Assembly: GCA_015490055.1 (NCBI GenBank)
Contig: WFYP01000092.1
Coordinates: 1-21,242, forward strand
Length of the DNA stretch: 21,242 nt
DNA from: Nitratifractor sp.
GTDB taxonomy: Bacteria > Campylobacterota > Campylobacteria > Campylobacterales > Sulfurovaceae
Reading direction: 5' to 3'
Position 1 is the stretch's first letter. Each line of letters starts with the position of its first letter. Shown here piece by piece: positions 15,109 to 21,242 of the stretch. Both the position numbers and the translations under genes were made by a program. Under the pieces are notes generated by a model, which saw nothing but the letters and a program-made list of their open reading frames with translations, did no database searches and was not told where the DNA came from.

Positions 15109-15748
15109 TTTTTAACTCACTTATCATCTTTTTTGCCTCTTTTAAAGAGTGGTCAAAACTTAAGGCTTTTTCATACATTGTTAATGCCTCATCTTTTTTA
15201 CCTAAATCGTATAGTGTGTTAGCATAATTAAAGTAGTATGGAGCGTAAGATTTATCTAACTCTATTGCTCTTTTATGGTGTTTTATAGCTTCATCATCTT
15301 CACCTAGTTTATGTAGAGTATTTGCTAATAGATTGTGCGTTAAATCATCTTTTTCATCTAACTCTAAAATTTTTAAAAAACTCTCTTTTGCATTTGCGTA
15401 GTCATTCATATTTAAATTTACAGTACCTTGCATACGAAGTGCCTCTATATTGTTTGGCTCTAATATAAGAAGTGATTGTAAAGCCTTTTTTGCTTCAATA
15501 TTATCGCCTTTTTCTATAGATTCTCGAGCAATATTTTCTAACTCTTCTTCTCTACTCTTTGTTGGTTCGCTAGATGTCTCTTTTTTAAATATTTTATCTG
15601 CTCTTGATACGCCACCAATATTTGTATCTGGCAATTTTGCTTCGAAATCAACACCGCGTTTTGGGTAGTTTCCACTAAATAGTTGTTTAAAAAATATTAT
15701 AAAAACTATAAGAGCTATGATTGATAGTATTAATTGAAACTCACTCAT
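15095..15748 (-). CDS. Membrane-anchored TPR protein
   Basis: A 217-residue protein with an N-terminal transmembrane anchor (about 4-21), a polar linker to ~65, then about four tetratricopeptide repeats (66-100, 101-134, 135-168, 169-202) showing the usual A/L/Y/A spacing, for example YFNYANTLYDLGKKDEALTMYEKAL. TPR arrays bind other proteins, so this is probably a scaffold or assembly factor at the inner membrane; the partner is unknown. AAAGGA lies just before the ATG. The cysteine-rich gene overlaps its 3' end, and yqeY is divergent. Confidence 0.85.
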   Translation of the reverse strand: MSEFQLILSIIALIVFIIFFKQLFSGNYPKRGVDFEAKLPDTNIGGVSRADKIFKKETSSEPTKSREEELENIARESIEKGDNIEAKKALQSLLILEPNNIEALRMQGTVNLNMNDYANAKESFLKILELDEKDDLTHNLLANTLHKLGEDDEAIKHHKRAIELDKSYAPYYFNYANTLYDLGKKDEALTMYEKALSFDHSLKEAKKMISELKNGNN

Positions 15749-15774
15749 TTGTATCCTTTGGGGTAATTCTTTTT

Positions 15775-15780
15775 AGTATA
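15775..15780 (-). promoter_or_regulatory. Candidate -10 box for the TPR gene
   Basis: On the minus strand this reads TATACT, five of six bases of the consensus, 26 nt before the start codon in the divergent spacer shared with yqeY. Confidence 0.4.
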
Positions 15781-15812
15781 AATTATTTTTCATAAGAGAG
15801 TGCTAAATATTA

Positions 15813-15821
15813 TGATATAAT
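15813..15821 (+). promoter_or_regulatory. Extended -10 promoter for yqeY
   Basis: TGA-TATAAT, a perfect extended -10 element, lies 22 nt before the yqeY start, leaving a leader of about 15 nt that contains the AGGAGA ribosome binding site (15833-15838). Confidence 0.55.
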
Positions 15822-15843
15822 TTTAAAAAAATAGGAGAGTTCA

Positions 15844-16287
15844 ATGAGTTTAAAAGAGCAAATTAAAGCAGACATTAAAACTGCAATGAGAGCAAAAGAT
15901 ACAGCAAAAAGAGATACACTAAGAAACTTAAGTGCAGCAATAAAACAGATTGAAGTAGATGAAAGAAAAGATTTAACAGATAGCGAAGTAGAGGCAATTT
16001 TAACAAAGTATGCAAAGCAAAGAGAAGATGCAATGGCACAATTTAAAGAGGCTGGCAGAGATGATTTAGTAGAAAAAGAGCAAGCAGAGTTAAAAATTGT
16101 TAGAGCATATTTGCCCGAGCCATTAACAGATGAAGAGTTAGAAGCAATGGTTAAAGAGGTGATAGAGCAAGTTGGTGCAACAGGAATGAAAGATATGGGC
16201 AAAATAATGGGAGCTATCAAAGCAAAAGCTGGTTCTCGTGCAGATGGTGGAAAAGTAAACAAATTAGTTAAAGAAATTTTAAGTTAA
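15844..16287 (+). CDS. GatB/YqeY domain protein
   Basis: A 147-residue helical protein of the YqeY family, related to the tRNA-binding tail of the amidotransferase subunit GatB. Typical stretches are TLRNLSAAIKQIEVDERK (25-42), KQREDAMAQFKEAGRDDL, AYLPEPLTDEEL and the C-terminal GKIMGAIKAKAGSRADGGKV. A link to tRNA amidation or translation is assumed for the family but the exact role is not established. It is transcribed alone from a short-leader promoter; the livJ gene begins 79 nt later and has its own ribosome binding site. Confidence 0.93.
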   Translation: MSLKEQIKADIKTAMRAKDTAKRDTLRNLSAAIKQIEVDERKDLTDSEVEAILTKYAKQREDAMAQFKEAGRDDLVEKEQAELKIVRAYLPEPLTDEELEAMVKEVIEQVGATGMKDMGKIMGAIKAKAGSRADGGKVNKLVKEILS

Positions 16288-16327
16288 TTAAGAGTTTGTT
16301 ATATTTTTGCTTAAATTAAGTAATTAG

Positions 16328-16336
16328 TGCTAAGAT
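16328..16336 (+). promoter_or_regulatory. Candidate promoter for livJ
   Basis: TGC-TAAGAT is an imperfect extended -10 element 30 nt before the livJ start. TATAAC at 16342-16347 is an alternative box. The choice cannot be made by eye. Confidence 0.3.
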
Positions 16337-16366
16337 TATTTTATAACTAAATTTTAAGGAGAGTTG

Positions 16367-17491
16367 ATGAAAAAATTTACAAGTATTGTAGCTGCTGTAG
16401 CGTTACTTGGTGGAATGGCGTATGCAAAAGAGGTTAAAATTGGTGTTGTTTTACCATTAACTGGTAATATTGCAGCATTTGGTCAAACAAGTAAAGCTGG
16501 TTTAGATATTGCAGCAGCAGAAAACAATAAACTTAGCAATGGCGACACTGTAAAGTTAGTTGTTGTTGATGATAGAGGTGACAAAGTAGAAGCTTCAACA
16601 GCAGTAAAGAGATTGCTAGATAAAGATAAAGTATCTGTTATCTTAGGTGAAGTTGCATCTTCTAACTCTATGGCAATGGCTCCCGTTGCAGAGAAGGCTA
16701 AGACTCCTATGATTACTCATGCATCTACAAACCCAAGAGTAACAAAGGGTAAAAAGTATGTAACAAGAGCATGTTTTATCGACCCATTCCAAGGTGCAGT
16801 TATGGCTAAATATGCACTAAATCAGGGATTAAAAACAGCAGTTGTTGTAACAGATGCTAAGCAAGATTACTCAGTTGGTTTATCTAAAGCATTCAAAAAA
16901 GCATATACAGCAGGCGGTGGTAAGATTTTAAAGACTATCTTAATTAACTCTGGCGATAAAGACTTTAATGCACAAGTAGCAGCACTTAAAGAGGCAAAAC
17001 CAGCTATTGTTGCATTTACAGGGTACTACCCAGAAGCTGCATTGATGTTAAAGCAAGCTAGAGATATGGGTGTAAAAACTCCATTTATTGGTGCAGATGG
17101 TACTGGATTCCCGCAATTAGTTAAAATTGCTGGTAAAGCAGCAGAAGGCTTTATGTACACAGACCACTTTAATGAAGCAGCCGCTAGCTCACCAGAAGCA
17201 AAAGCTTATATTGCAGCTTACCATAAAAAATATAAAAAGCCAGCAGATTCAATGGGTGCCCTTGCAGCAGATGCTTACGGTATGATTATGCAAGCTATGA
17301 ATAATTGTATTAAAGCTGGAAAAGCTAGTGATGATAAAGAGTGCATTAATAGTAACTTAAGAAATACAAAAGGTTATAAAGGTATTACTGGTGTTATTAC
17401 TATAGATAAAAATGGAAATGCTGTAAAATCAGCAGTTATAAATGAAGTTAAAGATGGTAAGTTTGCTTATAAAACTACTGTAAATCCATAA
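16367..17491 (+). CDS. livJ: Periplasmic binding protein of a LIV-type ABC transporter
   Basis: A 374-residue solute-binding protein of the leucine/isoleucine/valine family. The signal peptide is residues 1-20 (ends MAYA, mature start KEVKIG). The mature fold shows KIGVVLPLTGNIAAFGQ, VVVDDRGDKVEASTAVKRLL, VSVILGEVASSNSMAMAP and the second-lobe FTGYYPEAALMLKQARDMG. Two cysteines near the C terminus (NNC...KEC) may form a disulfide. The start is ATG 16367, with AAGGAG at 16356-16361; a TTG codon 3 nt upstream is too close to that site. The family also includes amide, urea and aromatic-compound binders, so branched-chain amino acids are the default guess, not shown. Confidence 0.92.
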   Translation: MKKFTSIVAAVALLGGMAYAKEVKIGVVLPLTGNIAAFGQTSKAGLDIAAAENNKLSNGDTVKLVVVDDRGDKVEASTAVKRLLDKDKVSVILGEVASSNSMAMAPVAEKAKTPMITHASTNPRVTKGKKYVTRACFIDPFQGAVMAKYALNQGLKTAVVVTDAKQDYSVGLSKAFKKAYTAGGGKILKTILINSGDKDFNAQVAALKEAKPAIVAFTGYYPEAALMLKQARDMGVKTPFIGADGTGFPQLVKIAGKAAEGFMYTDHFNEAAASSPEAKAYIAAYHKKYKKPADSMGALAADAYGMIMQAMNNCIKAGKASDDKECINSNLRNTKGYKGITGVITIDKNGNAVKSAVINEVKDGKFAYKTTVNP

Positions 17492-17511
17492 TTGATTTTA
17501 TAAATTAGTTA

Positions 17512-17533
17512 GGTGTAGCCTTTTGGCTACACT
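17512..17533 (+). terminator. Strong stem-loop after livJ
   Basis: GTGTAGCC-TTTT-GGCTACAC (17513-17532) is a perfect 8-bp stem, plus a G.T pair outside, 21 nt after the livJ stop. It lacks a T-run, so it may protect the livJ message from 3' decay or cause partial termination. Either would raise binding protein over permease. Confidence 0.5.
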
Positions 17534-17583
17534 AGAGAGTGCCTCCCATGCGATTAAGTTAAGGATTCCATATCCATTTCTTG

Positions 17584-17606
17584 GCTTTAAGCTCAAAGCC
17601 TAAAGC
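17584..17606. repeat. Heptad array of element B, first arm
   Basis: GC dinucleotides recur exactly every 7 nt at 17584, 17591, 17598 and 17605, giving three heptads. The matching arm of element A (8390-8420) has four. Confidence 0.8.
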
Positions 17607-17730
17607 TAACCACTTCGTCACTCCCACGGAAGTGGGAGTCCACGATTTCAACTGCCTAAAAGTTGAAAAAGTGCATTTTCGGCAATTTAAACTATAGATT
17701 CTCGTTTTCACGGGAATGACATGGTGGCAA

Positions 17731-17751
17731 GCTTTTTGCTTTAAGCTTTAT
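17731..17751. repeat. Heptad array of element B, second arm
   Basis: Three GCTTT-type heptads begin at 17731, 17738 and 17745. The corresponding arm of element A (8239-8266) has four. Confidence 0.8.
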
Positions 17752-17812
17752 GTATTTTATGGAATTAAAACTCTTGACTTAATGGAACTGAAGGGCATCT
17801 CAAAAAAATTAT

Positions 17813-17846
17813 CTATAGTTATGCTCTAAAAAGAGTATAGCTATGG
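17813..17846 (+). promoter_or_regulatory. 15-bp stem-loop in the livH leader
   Basis: Arms 17813-17827 and 17832-17846 pair over 15 positions (Watson-Crick with a few G.T pairs) around an AAAA loop, 17 nt before the livH ribosome binding site (AAAGG, 17861-17865). There is no T-run. It could be an attenuator, a processing site between livJ and livHMGF, or an RNA-stabilising hairpin. A 10-bp direct repeat, GGTAAAATAT (17846-17855 and 17864-17873), follows it; the second copy spans the livH start. Confidence 0.5.
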
Positions 17847-17871
17847 GTAAAATATATATAAAAGGTAAAAT

Positions 17872-18765
17872 ATGGATATGCAAATATTTCTTCAACAGCT
17901 TGTAAATGGTGCAAGTCTTGGAAGTATGTATGCACTAATAGCGATTGGTTATACAATGGTTTATGGAGTTTTGAGGCTCATTAACTTCGCTCATGGCGAT
18001 ATTATGATGGTAGGAGCATATTTTACTTTCTTTGCGAAAGCTGCTGGTTTACCTTTTGAAGTAGCAGTTCTAATTGGTATTATAGGTGCGGCAGTTGTTG
18101 GTATTTTAACCGATAAAATTGCATATAAACCACTTCGAGATGCACCTAAAATTTCACTTTTAATTACTGCTATCGGTATTAGTTTCTTTTTAGAAAACCT
18201 CTTTACTGTTCTTTTTGGCAGTACACCAAAAGCTTTCAGTGCACCTGATTATTTAACCAAAATTTTTCATATTCACGGTATTTATTTGCCAATATCTGTA
18301 ATAATTATTCCGACAGTCACGCTTATAATACTAGCAGTTGTTCTTTGGATTTTGTATAAAACAAAATATGGTATGGCAATTAGAGCATTAGCTTTCGATA
18401 TTCAAACAGTTAAATTAATGGGTATAGATGCCGACAGAATTATTATGATAGTATTTGCTATTGGTTCAGCTCTTGCCGCAATAGGTGGTATATTTTATGC
18501 AATAAGTTATCCATCTATCGACCCACTTATGGGTATTATTGTTGGGCTTAAAGCTTTTGCTGCGGCTGTGCTTGGTGGTATTGGTAGTGTTGGTGGTGCT
18601 GTTGTTGGTGGCTTTATTTTAGGCTTTACCGAAATATTTGTTGTGGCGATGTTCCCAGAACTTGGTGGCTATAAAGATGCCTTTGCATTCTTCTTCTTAA
18701 TCTTAGTATTGTTGTTTAAACCAACAGGTATTATGGGTCAAGATTTAGAACGCGGAAGATTTTAG
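17872..18765 (+). CDS. livH: LIV-type ABC transporter permease LivH
   Basis: A 297-residue inner-membrane permease with about eight transmembrane helices. Typical LivH features are NGASLGSMYALIAIGYTMVYGVLRLINFAHGDIMMVGAY near the N terminus (about 13-50), YGMAIRALAFDIQTVKLMGID in the cytoplasmic loop that contacts the ATPases, and GLKAFAAAVLGGIGSVGGAVVGG in the second half. It pairs with LivM to form the channel. The start at 17872 has AAAGG 6 nt upstream; a second in-frame ATG at 17878 is less well placed. It is separated from livJ by 380 nt of repeat DNA. Confidence 0.96.
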   Translation: MDMQIFLQQLVNGASLGSMYALIAIGYTMVYGVLRLINFAHGDIMMVGAYFTFFAKAAGLPFEVAVLIGIIGAAVVGILTDKIAYKPLRDAPKISLLITAIGISFFLENLFTVLFGSTPKAFSAPDYLTKIFHIHGIYLPISVIIIPTVTLIILAVVLWILYKTKYGMAIRALAFDIQTVKLMGIDADRIIMIVFAIGSALAAIGGIFYAISYPSIDPLMGIIVGLKAFAAAVLGGIGSVGGAVVGGFILGFTEIFVVAMFPELGGYKDAFAFFFLILVLLFKPTGIMGQDLERGRF

Positions 18766-18774
18766 GAGTTTGCT

Positions 18775-19788
18775 ATGAATAAATTTTTAAGAAATATCAT
18801 ACTAATCGCAATAACAATTTACTTTATATACTATGCACAAAATCATTTTGATTCTTACACTTTAAGTATTTTAGACAATATAGGTATATTTGCAATATTG
18901 GCACTTAGTTATAATTTAATTAATGGAATAGCGGGGCAATTTTCACTAGAGCCAAATGGCTTTGTTGCAATAGGAGCATACTTTACTGCAATTTTGCTAA
19001 TTCCTACCGATACTAAGCTAGATATGTTTGCTCTCGTTGATCCCGCACCTATAATTTTACAAATGAAAGCTCACTTTTTGCCTGCTATATTAATTGGTGG
19101 TGTCGCTGCTTCATTTGTTGCACTGTTGCTATCGTTTCCCGTATTTAGAGTCAGGGGCGACTATTTAGCTATTGTAACGCTTGGTTTTGGTTTTATTATT
19201 AGAATTTTTGCTATTAATAACCCAGCTTATACAAACGGTGCAATGGGCTTAAATGATATACCAGAAGAGGCAAATTTCTTATGGATTGGTATAATTTGTA
19301 TAGTTACATTTTTAGTAATGATACATGTAATATACTCAAAATTTGGTCGTGCGATGAAATCGGTTCGAGACGACGAAGATGCCGCAAGTGCAATGGGTAT
19401 AAACACTTTTAAAATGAAGACATACGCATTTATGACAAGTGCATTTTTCGAAGGTATTGGCGGAGGCTTGTTAGCTTCTATGCTTACAACAATTACACCA
19501 GACCAATTTAGCTTCTTGCTTACATTCCAACTCTTAATTATCATAGTTTTAGGTGGACTTGGCAGTATGAGTGGTGCACTAATTGCCACTATTTTAGTAA
19601 TGGGTGGAATGGAGTGGCTAAGATTCTTAGATGACGATATTACAATATTTGGTATGGATTTAGGTGCTCACCCAGGTATGAGAATGGTAGTATTTGCAAT
19701 ACTCTTAATCGTAATGATGCTATTTGCAAGACGCGGATTATTAGGTGATAGAGAGCTAACAGAATTTTTTAAAAAGAAGAGTAAATAA
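18775..19788 (+). CDS. livM: LIV-type ABC transporter permease LivM
   Basis: The second permease, 337 residues with about eight to ten transmembrane helices. Recognisable motifs are LALSYNLINGIAGQFSLEPNGFVAIGAYFTAIL (about 42-75), FRVRGDYLAIVTLGFGFIIRI (124-144), GRAMKSVRDDEDAASAMGIN (the coupling-helix region) and the late IIVLGGLGSMSGALIATI. The usual membrane-entry sequence around GQxSLGHA is here GQFSLEPNG, a small variation. AGGAG precedes the ATG 9 nt after livH; its stop overlaps the livG start by one base. Confidence 0.96.
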   Translation: MNKFLRNIILIAITIYFIYYAQNHFDSYTLSILDNIGIFAILALSYNLINGIAGQFSLEPNGFVAIGAYFTAILLIPTDTKLDMFALVDPAPIILQMKAHFLPAILIGGVAASFVALLLSFPVFRVRGDYLAIVTLGFGFIIRIFAINNPAYTNGAMGLNDIPEEANFLWIGIICIVTFLVMIHVIYSKFGRAMKSVRDDEDAASAMGINTFKMKTYAFMTSAFFEGIGGGLLASMLTTITPDQFSFLLTFQLLIIIVLGGLGSMSGALIATILVMGGMEWLRFLDDDITIFGMDLGAHPGMRMVVFAILLIVMMLFARRGLLGDRELTEFFKKKSK

Positions 19789-20564
19789 TGAGTAATGTTA
19801 TCTTAAAAATCGACCATGTTACAATGCAGTTTGGTGGAGTTACTGCAATAGATAATTTAAGCTTCGAAGTAGAGAAGGGTAGTATTTATGGACTTATTGG
19901 TCCAAATGGTGCAGGTAAAACTACAATATTTAATATAATTACAGGTAACTTGTATCCAACTAAGGGAAGAGTGATATTTGAGGGTAACGACATTACAGGT
20001 GTTAAACCAAACAAAGTTGTCTATAAAGGAATTGCTAGAACTTTTCAGAATATTAGACTCTTTAAGAGTATGAGTGTGTTAGATAATATACTTATAGGCT
20101 TCGATGCACAAGCAAACTATAGCTATTTTGAAGCGATTTTAAGACTGCCTAGATATTTTAAACACGAAAAGATAATAAAACAAAAAGCTTACGAACTTAT
20201 GGATATATTTGGCATTACACAATTTGCCGACTCTAATGCAACAGCCCTAAGTTATGGAAACCAGAGAAAGGTAGAGATAGCAAGAGCCTTAGCAACAAAT
20301 CCAAAACTGCTATTACTAGATGAACCAGCAGCAGGTATGAACCCAAATGAGACAGCAGAGTTATCGGAAATTATCCATAAAATCAAAAAAGATTTCGACC
20401 TTAGCATTTTATTAATAGAGCACGATATGAAGTTTGTAAATGCAATGTGCGATAAGCTAACAGTACTAGATTATGGCGAAAATATTTTCGAAGGTAAACC
20501 AGCAGATGCTATAGTAGATGAAAGAGTAATATCTGCATATTTAGGAGATTTTACAAATGCTTAA
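19788..20564 (+). CDS. livG: LIV-type ABC transporter ATPase LivG
   Basis: A 258-residue cytoplasmic ATPase. Walker A is GPNGAGKT (38-45), the Q-loop lies in ARTFQNIRLF (83-92), the signature is LSYGNQR (154-160), the form usual in LivG rather than LSGGQ, Walker B is LLLLDEP (174-180) and the switch histidine is H212 (LIEHDMKF). The C-terminal YLGDF (251-255) is also typical. The start overlaps the livM stop by 1 nt and the end overlaps livF by 8 nt, so the ATPases and permeases are translationally coupled. Confidence 0.97.
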   Translation: MSNVILKIDHVTMQFGGVTAIDNLSFEVEKGSIYGLIGPNGAGKTTIFNIITGNLYPTKGRVIFEGNDITGVKPNKVVYKGIARTFQNIRLFKSMSVLDNILIGFDAQANYSYFEAILRLPRYFKHEKIIKQKAYELMDIFGITQFADSNATALSYGNQRKVEIARALATNPKLLLLDEPAAGMNPNETAELSEIIHKIKKDFDLSILLIEHDMKFVNAMCDKLTVLDYGENIFEGKPADAIVDERVISAYLGDFTNA

Positions 20565-21242
20565 AGTTCAAGATTTAGAGGTAAAATATGGAGTTATATT
20601 AGCAGTTAGAGGCATAAATATGCATGTAGAGCAGGGCAATTTAGTTACACTAATTGGAGCAAATGGAGCAGGCAAAACCTCTACACTAAATGCAATAGTA
20701 AACTCTGTTAAAAAGAGTGGTCATGTAGAGTTTGCCGGAAAAGATATTAGTAAAACTCCTACACATAAAATTATAAAAAGTGGATTAGCTCTAGTGCCAG
20801 AGGGAAGAAAGATTTTTATAAACTTAACAGTAGATGAAAACCTAAGAATGGGAGCATTTAACAACGACGAACAGTTCGAGACCCTAAGAGCCCATGTGTA
20901 CGAAAAATTCCCAAGATTAAAACAAAAAATAAACCAAATGGGAGGAACCCTAAGCGGTGGAGAACAACAAATGCTAGCAATAGGCAGAGCCTTAATGAGC
21001 CAACCAAAAATGCTAATGCTAGACGAACCAAGCTTAGGGCTTGCCCCAAAAATTATAGGCGAAGTTTTCGAAATTATCACAGAGTTAAAAAAAGATATAC
21101 CAATACTACTAATTGAACAAAATGCCTTTGCCGCCTTAAAAATTGCAGATTATGGCTATGTATTAGAAAATGGTTCAATAGATTTAGAAGGAGAAGCCTC
21201 TAGCTTGTTGGGTAATGATGAGGTTAGAGCTAAGTATTTGGG
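20557..21242 (+). CDS. livF: LIV-type ABC transporter ATPase LivF, 3' end outside window
   Basis: The second ATPase, open to the window edge: 228 full codons without a stop, so only a few residues are missing from the ~230-235 usual. Walker A is GANGAGKT (34-41), the LivF-specific GLALVPEGRKIF is at 76-87, the signature is LSGGEQQ (132-138), Walker B is MLMLDEPSLGLAP (152-164) and LLIEQNA (184-190) replaces the histidine switch of LivG, as usual in LivF. The ATG lies within the end of livG (ATGCTTAA overlap). Codon choice in the middle of the gene is richer in A- and C-ending codons than the other genes here. Confidence 0.95.
   Translation, partial: MLKVQDLEVKYGVILAVRGINMHVEQGNLVTLIGANGAGKTSTLNAIVNSVKKSGHVEFAGKDISKTPTHKIIKSGLALVPEGRKIFINLTVDENLRMGAFNNDEQFETLRAHVYEKFPRLKQKINQMGGTLSGGEQQMLAIGRALMSQPKMLMLDEPSLGLAPKIIGEVFEIITELKKDIPILLIEQNAFAALKIADYGYVLENGSIDLEGEASSLLGNDEVRAKYL

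Larger units (their letters stand above)
17535..17801. repeat. Element B: ~267-bp palindromic repeat, inverted copy of element A
   Basis: It occupies most of the 380-bp gap between livJ and livH. Reverse-complemented, it aligns with element A from end to end, including the central TTCAACTTTTAGGCAGTT and the block GAGCTTAAAGCCAAGAAAT. Ends: GAGAGTGCCTCCC at 17535 and, reversed, GAGATGCCC at 17801, each followed by ATTAAG(T)-AAG. It contains two facing REP-like hairpins (17620-17639, ACTCCCAC-GGAA-GTGGGAGT; 17698-17717, ATTCTCGT-TTTC-ACGGGAAT) and shorter heptad arrays than A. No coding capacity. Confidence 0.85.

Noticed and set aside
15810..16262. A 150-codon open frame on the minus strand opposite yqeY.
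   Set aside because: It is antisense to a clear YqeY family gene with its own promoter and ribosome binding site; its serine/alanine/isoleucine-rich product has no motif.
20721..21080. Two overlapping minus-strand frames opposite livF.
   Set aside because: livF reads through with all ABC ATPase motifs; the opposite frames are a side effect of its codon choice.

Overview
The window is AT-rich chromosomal DNA of a member of the Campylobacterota (formerly Epsilonproteobacteria). The main grounds are the Ddl sequence, the order ccoN-ccoO-ccoQ-ccoP-DUF4006 followed by a FixH-like gene and addB (the order I recall from Campylobacter jejuni), a short-form malic enzyme, paired pdxJ-pdxA and a livJ/livHMGF transporter. 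The genus cannot be fixed from the sequence alone; a free-living, microaerobic Sulfurimonas/Sulfurovum/Arcobacter-like organism would fit. No prophage, IS transposase, rRNA, tRNA or CRISPR array was seen.

Layout. 1-810: 3' part of ddl. 1024-5783: a co-directional respiratory operon, ccoNOQP encoding the cbb3-type cytochrome c oxidase, then DUF4006, an unannotated-looking 29-residue membrane peptide, a TPM-like periplasmic protein and a FixH-like protein. 5788-8142: addB, one half of a recombinational repair nuclease, with no addA next to it. 8143-8465: non-coding, mostly a 276-bp palindromic repeat (element A). 8466-10862 (minus strand): argG, a four-helix membrane protein and rsmE. 11046-12741: pdxJ-pdxA for de novo vitamin B6 synthesis, divergent from argG, with a striking structured leader. 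12743-15748 (minus strand): a helical/TPR-like protein, malic enzyme, a cysteine-rich small protein and a membrane-anchored TPR protein. 15844-16287: yqeY. 16367 to the end: a LIV-type ABC transporter, livJ, then a 380-bp gap holding a second copy of the palindromic repeat (element B, inverted), then livH, livM, livG and livF (cut by the window edge).

The least ordinary content is between the genes. Elements A and B are diverged copies of one ~270-bp imperfect palindrome. It has terminal inverted repeats, two REP-like hairpins facing each other, and on each arm a short array of 7-nt units with complementary cores (AAAGC on one arm, GCTTT on the other). A has one unit more than B on both arms, so unit number has changed symmetrically. 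A third locus, the pdxJ leader, has the same design in purer form: four GAG-centred heptads on one side and four CTC-centred heptads on the other, pairing with one mismatch per 7 nt around a tight inner hairpin. A second hairpin overlaps its end and buries the pdxJ ribosome binding site. This heptad-hairpin family is my best candidate for something undescribed.
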